Assembly (NCBI RefSeq): GCF_032121415.1
Contig: NZ_CP135079.1
Location: 4,898,001 to 4,962,000 of the forward strand
Direction of reading: 5' to 3'
Length of the DNA: 64,000 nucleotides
DNA from: Streptomyces parvus
GTDB taxonomy: Bacteria; Actinomycetota; Actinomycetes; Streptomycetales; Streptomycetaceae
Positions within the stretch are counted from its first letter, which is position 1. Each line of letters starts with the position of its first letter. Shown here in pieces: positions 58,018 to 64,000 of the stretch. Both the position numbers and the translations under genes were made by a program. The notes below the pieces were generated by a model, which saw nothing but the letters and a program-made list of their open reading frames with translations, was not told the origin of the DNA and did not search any database.

Positions 58018-60453
58018 CTACGCCGGGCGGAACCACACGGTCGCCAGCGGCGGCAGCGTCAGCGAGATGCTGGCCGGCCGGCCGTGCGCGGGCACCGCCT
58101 CCGCCTTCAGCGGCTCCTCGTTGCGCACATCGCCGCCGCCGTACCGGGCCGCATCGGTGTTGAGGACCTCCACCCATCCCTCCGCGCCGGTCTCCGGCAC
58201 CCCCAGGCGGTAGTCGTTGCGGACCGCCGGGGAGAAGTGCGAGACCGCGAGCAGCGGCGAGCCGTCCGCGTCGTAGCGCAGGAACGCGAACACGTTGTCC
58301 TCGGCCGCCCCGCCGTCCACCCAGCTGAACCCATCCGGTGAGGTGTCCCGCTGCCAGAGCGCGGGCACCGCCCCGTACACCGCGTTCAGATCGCCCACCA
58401 GGGTCCGCACCCCGCGGTGGTCGCCGGACGCCTCGTAGGACGGGTCCAGCAGCCACCAGTCCGGGCCGTGGCCCTCCGACCACTCAGCGCCCTGGGCGAA
58501 CTCCTGCCCCATGAAGAGGAGTTGCTTGCCGGGGTGGGCCCACATGAAGCCCAGATAGGCGCGGTGGTTGGCGCGCTGCTGCCACCAGTCGCCGGGCATC
58601 TTCGTGACCAGCGCCTGCTTGCCGTGCACCACCTCGTCGTGCGAGATCGGCAGCACGTAGTTCTCGCTGTACGCGTACACCATCGAGAACGTCATCTCGT
58701 TGTGGTGGTACTTGCGGTGGACCGGCTCCTTCGCCATGTACTGGAGCGAGTCGTGCATCCAGCCCATGTTCCACTTCAGCCCGAAGCCCAGGCCCCCGCT
58801 GTCGGTGGGGCGGGTGACGCCGTCCCAGGCGGTGGACTCCTCGGCGATGGTGACGACGCCCGGGTTGCGGCGGTAGACGGTCGCGTTCATCTCCTGGAGG
58901 AAGGCGACCGCGTCCAGGTTCTCCCGGCCGCCGAACTCGTTGGGCGACCACTGGCCGTCCTCGCGGGAGTAGTCGAGGTAGAGCATCGAGGCCACCGCGT
59001 CCACCCGCAGCCCGTCGATGTGGAACTCCTCGCACCAGTACGTGGCGTTGGCGACCAGGAAGTTCCGGACCTCGGTGCGGCCGTAGTCGAACTCCAGCGT
59101 CCCCCAGTCCGGGTGCGCCGCGCGCTGCGGGTCGGCGTGCTCGTACAGCGGACGCCCGTCGAATTCGGCCAACGCCCAGTCGTCGCGCGGGAAATGGGCC
59201 GGGACCCAGTCCATGATGACGCCGATGCCCGCCCGGTGCAGAGCGTCGACGAGGAAGCGGAAGTCGTCCGGGGTGCCCAGCCGCGAGGTCGGCGCGTAGA
59301 ACCCCGTGACCTGATAGCCCCAGGAGCCGCCGAAGGGATGCTCGGAGACCGGCATCAGCTCGACGTGCGTGAACCCGAGGTCCTTGACGTACGCGGGCAG
59401 CTGTTCCGCGAGTTGACGGTAGGTCAGGCCGGGGCGCCAGGAGGCGAGATGCACCTCGTACACCGAGAACGGGGACTCGTGAACCGGCCGGTCGCCCCGG
59501 TGGGCCATCCAGTCCGCGTCCTGCCACTCGTGGTGCTGGGCGGTGACGATCGACGCCGTCGCGGGCGGGACCTCGGTGCGCCGGGCCATCGGGTCGGCCC
59601 GCACCGTGTGCGAACCGTCCGGTCGGCAGATGTCGAACTTGTACAGCGCGCCTTCGCCGACCCCCGGCAGGAACAGCTCCCACACCCCGGTCGAGCCGAG
59701 CGACCGCATCGGGAAGCCCGTGCCGCTCCAGTAGTTGAAGTCACCGGTGATCCGCACACCGCGCGCGTTCGGCGCCCACAGGGTGAACCGGGTCCCGGCC
59801 ACCCCCTGGTGCTCCATCGGCTCCGCGCCGAGCGCCCGCCACAGCTCCTCGTGGCGGCCCTCGCCGATCAGATGCAGATCGAGCTCGCCGATCGCGGGCC
59901 AGAAGCGGTACGGGTCCTCGACCTCGATGGTGTTGTCGTCGTACGCCACTTCCAGCCGGTACGCGGGTACCTGCGGCACCGGCAGCACACCGGAGAAGAA
60001 GCCGTCCCCGTCGTCGTGCAGTTCGGCCCGCAGCCCCGTCGCCAGCACGGTGACGGCCCGGGCGAACGGCCGCAGCGCCCGGACGAGCACCCCGCCGGGG
60101 ATCGGGTGGGCGCCGAGCACGTCGTGGGGCGCGTGGTGGTCGCCGGCCAGCAGGCGGCCCCGGTCCGCACCGTCCAGAGCCGGTGCGGGACGGGCCCCCT
60201 GGCCGTCACCGGCCTGCCGGGGGCGCGGCGGGCCGGCGTCCGCCCGCCCCGGGCGGGCGCGCTTGGCCGGCGCGGCCCTGGTGGCGGTGGCGCCGGGCGC
60301 CGGCGCGGGTGCGGCCGGCGCGTCGGGCGCGGTCTCGGCCGGGGCCGTGGCGGCGGGTTCGGCGGCGGTCTCGACAGCCGCCTCGGCCGGGACCTCGGCG
60401 GGGAGCTGGGTGGACTTGCGGGATGCCTTGCGGGACGGCTTGCGGGCGGTCAC
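58018..60453 (-). CDS. glgB: 1,4-alpha-glucan branching enzyme
   Basis: Introduces alpha-1,6 branches into the GlgE-made alpha-1,4-glucan. Protein of 811 aa from GTG 60453 with GAGGAGG 8 bases upstream. The first 100 residues are a Lys/Ala/Pro-rich extension (RKPSRKASRKSTQLPAEVPA) absent from E. coli GlgB. Then a beta-sandwich N-terminal part, CBM48 (GTRFTLWAPNARGVRITGDF) and the GH13_9 barrel: ELMPVSEHPFGGSWGYQVTG, nucleophile in HIDGLRVDAVASMLYLDYSR, acid/base in VVTIAEESTAWDGVT, and PISHDEVVHGK. It ends in a beta domain (ISLTLPPLATVWFRPA). Follows the maltokinase gene by 132 bp. Confidence 0.95.
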   Translation of the reverse strand: MTARKPSRKASRKSTQLPAEVPAEAAVETAAEPAATAPAETAPDAPAAPAPAPGATATRAAPAKRARPGRADAGPPRPRQAGDGQGARPAPALDGADRGRLLAGDHHAPHDVLGAHPIPGGVLVRALRPFARAVTVLATGLRAELHDDGDGFFSGVLPVPQVPAYRLEVAYDDNTIEVEDPYRFWPAIGELDLHLIGEGRHEELWRALGAEPMEHQGVAGTRFTLWAPNARGVRITGDFNYWSGTGFPMRSLGSTGVWELFLPGVGEGALYKFDICRPDGSHTVRADPMARRTEVPPATASIVTAQHHEWQDADWMAHRGDRPVHESPFSVYEVHLASWRPGLTYRQLAEQLPAYVKDLGFTHVELMPVSEHPFGGSWGYQVTGFYAPTSRLGTPDDFRFLVDALHRAGIGVIMDWVPAHFPRDDWALAEFDGRPLYEHADPQRAAHPDWGTLEFDYGRTEVRNFLVANATYWCEEFHIDGLRVDAVASMLYLDYSREDGQWSPNEFGGRENLDAVAFLQEMNATVYRRNPGVVTIAEESTAWDGVTRPTDSGGLGFGLKWNMGWMHDSLQYMAKEPVHRKYHHNEMTFSMVYAYSENYVLPISHDEVVHGKQALVTKMPGDWWQQRANHRAYLGFMWAHPGKQLLFMGQEFAQGAEWSEGHGPDWWLLDPSYEASGDHRGVRTLVGDLNAVYGAVPALWQRDTSPDGFSWVDGGAAEDNVFAFLRYDADGSPLLAVSHFSPAVRNDYRLGVPETGAEGWVEVLNTDAARYGGGDVRNEEPLKAEAVPAHGRPASISLTLPPLATVWFRPA

Positions 60454-60585
60454 AGGGACTGCCTCCTCGGGGAGTGAAGGGGGAGAAGCACGGGTGGAGG
60501 GGAACACAGGGAGCGACGCGGGAGACGCGGGGCGGGGAGTCCAGGAGCGGCAAAGAGAGCCGGAAAGCGGGGACGCGGCCCGGGC

Positions 60586-62007
60586 TCAGGCCGCCGCCGA
60601 CCGGGCCAGCCGCTGGATGGCGGCCATCGGGACCGGCAGCCAGTCGGGGCGGTGCCGGGCCTCGTACACCACTTCGTACACGGCCTTGTCGGTCTCGTGG
60701 GCGCGCAGCAGCTCCGGTTCGCCGCGCGGATCGCTGCCCGAGGCCTGCGCGTACCCCTCGCAGTAGGCGGCACGGCAGCGGGCCGCCCACTCCGGGTTCC
60801 ACGGGCGGTGCGAGCGGGCCGCGTAGTCGAAGGACCGCAGCATGCCCGCGACATCCCGCACCGGGGGTGCGGGCATGCGGCGCTCGGGCAGCGGGCGGGC
60901 CGGTTCGCCCTCGAAGTCGATCAGCGACCAGAAGCCGTCGGCGGAGCGCAGCGTCTGCCCGAGGTGGAGATCGCCGTGCACCCGTTGCTGGGCCCAGCCG
61001 CTGCCCCGGACCCCGAGATCCGTCACCGCGTCGAACGCGGCGCGCAGCCCGGGGACGTACGGCACGAGCGCCGGGACCGCCTGGGCGGCCGCCTCCAGCC
61101 GCTGGGTCATCCGGGCGACGAGCTGCCGGGTCTGGGTGCCGCGCAGCGCCGGGGTCGGCAGTGCGGCGGCGAGCGCGGTGTGCACCTCGGCGGTGGCCCG
61201 GCCCAGCGCCCGTGCCTCGGGCAGGAAGTCGCGGCCCGCGGCGAGCGCGGCCAGCGCGAGCTGCCAGCCGTCGCGGGCCCCCTGCAGGAAGGGCTGGAGG
61301 ACGCCGAGGGTGAGCGGTTCGGCGCCGGGGACCTCGAACCAGGCGACCGGGGCGGGCACCCGTTCGCACCCCTCGCCGGTGAGGGCGAGAGGCAGCTCCA
61401 GGTCCGGGTTGGTGCCCGGGAAGACCCGCCGGAAGATCTTGAGGATGAACGCGTCCCCGTAGACCAGCGAGGAGTTGGACTGCTCGGCGTCCAGCACCCG
61501 GGGCGCGAGGCCGGACGGGATCTCGGCGGTCCGCTCGAAGAGCAGCGAGCCGAGGCTGCCGGGGCGGCGGAACCGTTCCAGCAGTACATCGGCCAGCCGG
61601 GGGTCGTGCAGCGCGTCGTACACGGTCCGCCCGGCGAGCGGCCCCCGCTCCACGCGGCCGACCAGCGCTCCGGCGAGCAGTGGCGGCAGGGACGTCCGTA
61701 CGCCCAGGAGCAGCTGGTAGCAGTCGTCGGCCGGCCGGACCGACCGGGAGGGCTGTTCGACCCGCAGCAGCAGATGCAGGAGCCCGGGGCCCGCCGTGCC
61801 GTCCAGCGGCACCATCTCGGTGGCCGAGACCAGCCGGAAGCCGGTGACCGGTCGGCCCTTGCCGGCGAACCAGCGCTGCCGGGGCAGCCATTCATGGAGC
61901 AGTGGAGCGAGGGACGGGAGCAGGGCCCCGTCCGTCGTACTGCCGGTAGTTGCGCTGTTCCTCGTGCTCTTCGCCAGGGCGACGTGAGTGGATGCAGCCT
62001 CCGACAT
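60586..62007 (-). CDS. pep2: Maltokinase (Pep2/Mak)
   Basis: ATP-dependent phosphorylation of maltose (from TreS) to maltose 1-phosphate, the donor used by GlgE. Protein of 473 aa from ATG 62007, with AAAGGA 9 bases upstream. Aminoglycoside-phosphotransferase-like fold: an N-terminal cap (LLPSLAPLLHEWLPRQRWFA, GKGRPVTGFRLVS), hinge and ATP region (SLVYGDAFILKIFRRVFPG), catalytic loop QQRVHGDLHLGQTLRSADG and the metal-binding LIDFEGEPARPLPERR. Pairs with treS as in the GlgE pathway; here it is a stand-alone kinase, not a TreS-kinase fusion. Confidence 0.95.
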   Translation of the reverse strand: MSEAASTHVALAKSTRNSATTGSTTDGALLPSLAPLLHEWLPRQRWFAGKGRPVTGFRLVSATEMVPLDGTAGPGLLHLLLRVEQPSRSVRPADDCYQLLLGVRTSLPPLLAGALVGRVERGPLAGRTVYDALHDPRLADVLLERFRRPGSLGSLLFERTAEIPSGLAPRVLDAEQSNSSLVYGDAFILKIFRRVFPGTNPDLELPLALTGEGCERVPAPVAWFEVPGAEPLTLGVLQPFLQGARDGWQLALAALAAGRDFLPEARALGRATAEVHTALAAALPTPALRGTQTRQLVARMTQRLEAAAQAVPALVPYVPGLRAAFDAVTDLGVRGSGWAQQRVHGDLHLGQTLRSADGFWSLIDFEGEPARPLPERRMPAPPVRDVAGMLRSFDYAARSHRPWNPEWAARCRAAYCEGYAQASGSDPRGEPELLRAHETDKAVYEVVYEARHRPDWLPVPMAAIQRLARSAAA

Positions 62008-62190
62008 GGCATCGCGTCCTTTCCCCGGGCACACAGGATGCGAAGAGTGTCCCGGATTGCGGCAACGGCTGTCCGGCTGTGCGGGACGTGTCGGGAGAGG
62101 AAGGTGCTTACGGACTCGAACGGCGGAACCGCGAAGGCCCGAGGCGTGGGTCCGAAGAGGCCCAGGGCCTTCGTTTCGCTCAGAGTGCCC

Positions 62191-62220
62191 CGTGCGGGGC
62201 GGTGGAAACCGCCCCGCACG
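62191..62220 (-). terminator. Hairpin between treS and maltokinase genes
   Basis: Perfect 13-bp inverted repeat (62191-62203 with 62208-62220), 4-base loop, 14 bp after the treS stop. Suggests partial or full termination before the maltokinase gene. Confidence 0.7.
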
Positions 62221-62234
62221 CAACAGTCGCCTTC

Positions 62235-63941
62235 TCAGGCCGGCGGCGCGTCCTTGCGCAGCCGGAACCAGTAGAAGCCGTGTCCGGCAAGGGTCAGCAG
62301 GTAGGGCCACTGACCGATGGCCGGGAAGCGTACCCCGCCGATCAATTCCACCGGATGACGTCCGCTGAACGATCGGAGGTCCAGTTCCGTCGGCTGCGCG
62401 AACCGCGAGAAGTTGTGCACGCACAGGACGAGGTCGTCCTTGTACTCGCGGGTGAACGCCAGCACCGCCGGGTTGGAGGACGGGAGTTCGGTGTACTCGC
62501 CGAGACCGAAGGCCGGATTCTGCTTCCGGATCTCGATCATCCGGCGGGTCCAGTGCAGCAGCGAGGACGGCGAGGCCATCGAGGCCTCGACGTTGGTGAC
62601 CTGGTAGCCGTAGACCGGGTCCATGATCGTGGGGAGGTAGAGCCGCCCCGGGTCGCTGGAGGAGAACCCGGCGTTGCGGTCGGGCGTCCACTGCATCGGG
62701 GTGCGCACCGCGTCCCGGTCGCCCAGCCAGATGTTGTCGCCCATCCCGATCTCGTCCCCGTAGTAGAGGATCGGGGAGCCCGGCAGCGACAGCAGCAGCG
62801 CGGTGAACAGCTCGATCTGGTTGCGGTCGTTGTCCAGCAGCGGGGCGAGCCGCCTGCGGATGCCGATGTTGGCGCGCATCCGCGGGTCCTTGGCGTACTC
62901 CGCGTACATGTAGTCGCGCTCTTCGTCCGTGACCATTTCGAGCGTGAGCTCGTCGTGGTTGCGCAGGAAGATGCCCCACTGGCAGTTCTTCGGGATCTCC
63001 GGGGTCTTGGCCAGGATTTCGGAGACCGGGTAGCGGCTCTCCCGGCGCACCGCCATGAAGATCCGCGGCATCACGGGGAAGTGGAACGCCATATGGCATT
63101 CGTCGCCGCCCGCCTCGTAGTCGCCGAAGTAGTCGACGACGTCCTCCGGCCACTGGTTGGCCTCGGCGAGGAGCACGGTGTCCGGGTAGTTGGCGTCGAT
63201 CTCCTTGCGGACCCGCTTGAGGAAGTGGTGGGTCTCGGGGAGGTTCTCGCAGTTGGTGCCCTCGCGCTGGTAGAGGTAGGGCACCGCGTCGACCCGGAAG
63301 CCGTCGATGCCCAGGTCCAGCCAGAACCGCAGGGCCGCCAGGATCTCCTCCTGGACCGCCGGGTTCTCGTAGTTGAGGTCCGGCTGGTGCGAGAAGAAGC
63401 GGTGCCAGTAGTACTGCTTGCGCACCGGGTCGAAGGTCCAGTTCGACGTCTCGGTGTCGACGAAGATGATCCGGGCGTCCTGGAACTGCTTGTCGTCGTC
63501 CGCCCAGACGTAGTAGTCGCCGTACGGTCCGTCGGGGTCGGTGCGGGACTGCTGGAACCACTCGTGCTGATCGCTCGTGTGGTTCATGACGAAGTCGATG
63601 ATGACGCGCATGCCGCGCTGGTGCGCGGCGTCCACGAACTCCACGAAGTCGGCGAGATCGCCGAACTCCGGGAGCACGGCGGTGTAGTCGGAGACGTCGT
63701 AGCCCCCGTCGCGCAGCGGCGACTTGAAGAACGGCGGCAGCCAGAGGCAGTCGACACCGAGCCACTGGAGATAGTCCAGCTTTGCGGTGATGCCCTTGAG
63801 GTCGCCGATTCCGTCGCCGTTGGAGTCCTGGAAGGACCGGACGAGCACCTCGTAGAAGACGGCTCGTTTGAACCAGTCGGGATCGCGATCCTTGGCGGGG
63901 GTGTCCTCGAACGTGTCGGGGACAGGCTCATTGACGATCAT
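62235..63941 (-). CDS. treS: Trehalose synthase (maltose alpha-D-glucosyltransferase)
   Basis: Interconverts trehalose and maltose, feeding the maltokinase/GlgE route. Protein of 568 aa from ATG 63941 (MIVNEPVPDTFEDTPAKDRD), overlapping the glgE stop as ATGA; GGAGGG lies about 11 bases upstream. GH13_16 family motifs: FYEVLVRSFQDSNGDGIGDL, DFVMNHTSDQHEWFQQSR, nucleophile in LGIDGFRVDAVPYLY, acid/base in VLLAEANQWPEDVVDYFGDY, FLRNHDELTLEMV and GSPILYYGDEIGMGDNIWLG. Length fits the single-domain enzyme, with no fused maltokinase. Confidence 0.96.
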   Translation of the reverse strand: MIVNEPVPDTFEDTPAKDRDPDWFKRAVFYEVLVRSFQDSNGDGIGDLKGITAKLDYLQWLGVDCLWLPPFFKSPLRDGGYDVSDYTAVLPEFGDLADFVEFVDAAHQRGMRVIIDFVMNHTSDQHEWFQQSRTDPDGPYGDYYVWADDDKQFQDARIIFVDTETSNWTFDPVRKQYYWHRFFSHQPDLNYENPAVQEEILAALRFWLDLGIDGFRVDAVPYLYQREGTNCENLPETHHFLKRVRKEIDANYPDTVLLAEANQWPEDVVDYFGDYEAGGDECHMAFHFPVMPRIFMAVRRESRYPVSEILAKTPEIPKNCQWGIFLRNHDELTLEMVTDEERDYMYAEYAKDPRMRANIGIRRRLAPLLDNDRNQIELFTALLLSLPGSPILYYGDEIGMGDNIWLGDRDAVRTPMQWTPDRNAGFSSSDPGRLYLPTIMDPVYGYQVTNVEASMASPSSLLHWTRRMIEIRKQNPAFGLGEYTELPSSNPAVLAFTREYKDDLVLCVHNFSRFAQPTELDLRSFSGRHPVELIGGVRFPAIGQWPYLLTLAGHGFYWFRLRKDAPPA

Positions 63942-64000
63942 GGTGTGGGTGACCCTCCGGTCGGCGGGGACGGTCGCAGGACGGCGATGTGCGCGGGCGT
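63938..64000 (-). CDS. glgE: GlgE maltosyltransferase, C-terminal fragment (cut by window edge)
   Basis: Only the last 20 codons and the stop are inside the window. The readable end TPAHIAVLRPSPPTGGSPTP closely resembles the end of Streptomyces GlgE (TPAH..VLRPS...GGS). The TGA shares bases with the treS ATG (ATGA), which fits the known glgE-treS order. GlgE transfers maltosyl units from maltose 1-phosphate to alpha-glucan. Assignment rests on this short stretch and on context. Confidence 0.75.
   Translation of the reverse strand, partial: TPAHIAVLRPSPPTGGSPTP

Noticed and set aside
60586..63765. 1,059-residue frame running into the maltokinase gene
   Set aside because: The upstream part is a shifted frame of treS; the kinase starts at 62007.
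1..64000. tRNA, rRNA, CRISPR arrays, insertion sequences, prophage genes
   Set aside because: No cloverleaf-type segments, regularly spaced repeats, transposase or integrase motifs were seen on reading.

Overview
The window is a high-GC, gene-dense chromosomal segment from a Streptomyces-type actinobacterium. Strong third-position GC bias, GTG starts, A/GGAGG ribosome sites and stop-start overlaps all fit. It encodes two hallmark Streptomyces polarity proteins, FilP and Scy, and its gene order, as far as I recall it, follows the S. coelicolor core region around SCO5383 to SCO5443. I see no rRNA, tRNA, CRISPR array, prophage or insertion sequence. About 52 protein genes are supported, two of them cut by the window edges.

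Layout. 1-2.3 kb: an ABC-2 drug-type exporter (permease cut at the left edge) divergent from a TetR regulator. 2.4-9.7 kb: a 3-hydroxybutyryl-CoA dehydrogenase, a lone STAS protein, a large membrane-anchored P-loop/TPR protein with a Pro/Thr/Ser tail, the mismatch-repair nuclease NucS, a small conserved protein, an LLM flavin oxidoreductase and a zinc-finger-like small protein. 9.7-13.7 kb: two paralogous ABC-2 transporter pairs. 13.7-18.8 kb: the coiled-coil cytoskeletal genes filP and scy. 19-21.7 kb: methylmalonyl-CoA epimerase, acetyl-CoA acetyltransferase and meaB. 21.8-25.3 kb: a double-PepSY secreted protein divergent from an OmpR/EnvZ-type two-component pair, then a MarR regulator. 25.4-28.4 kb: a translationally coupled triplet of AIM24 proteins, a DUF3817 membrane protein and a thiamine-binding-type protein.

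28.5-33.5 kb: a cellulose-synthase-like gene (cslA), a radical copper oxidase (glxA) and a convergent GH6 lipoprotein; this is the tip-glycan assembly set. 33.6-37.1 kb: an ArsR regulator, an MFS exporter, a MarR regulator and a second DUF3817 gene. 37.1-40.9 kb: isobutyryl-CoA mutase icmA behind a perfect 24-bp palindrome, a TetR regulator and a thioredoxin-TPR protein. 41.5-44.2 kb: a three-gene DUF6230/DUF6114/secreted acidic protein operon preceded by a 650-bp control region with two matching inverted repeats. 44.2-50.5 kb: central carbon metabolism (pyk, ackA, pta, and divergent pfkA). 50.5-55.3 kb: a double-HTH regulator and a DcuRS-type two-component system divergent from a DctA symporter. 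55.6-57.9 kb: a sortase-E-type LAxTG surface protein and an imine-reductase-like enzyme. 58-64 kb: the alpha-glucan/trehalose pathway (glgB, maltokinase, treS and the last codons of glgE at the right edge).

Functional themes. Acyl-CoA and propionyl/isobutyryl metabolism (thiolase, hydroxybutyryl-CoA dehydrogenase, epimerase, MeaB, IcmA) recurs through the window. A second theme is hyphal tip growth: Scy and FilP inside, CslA/GlxA/GH6 at the surface. Convergent gene ends repeatedly carry long perfect hairpins that act as likely bidirectional terminators. Nothing seen is certain to be a new system. The least explained parts are the DUF6230/DUF6114 operon with its control region, the P-loop/TPR protein with an Arg-substituted Walker A, the AIM24 triplet, and several unassigned operator-like palindromes.
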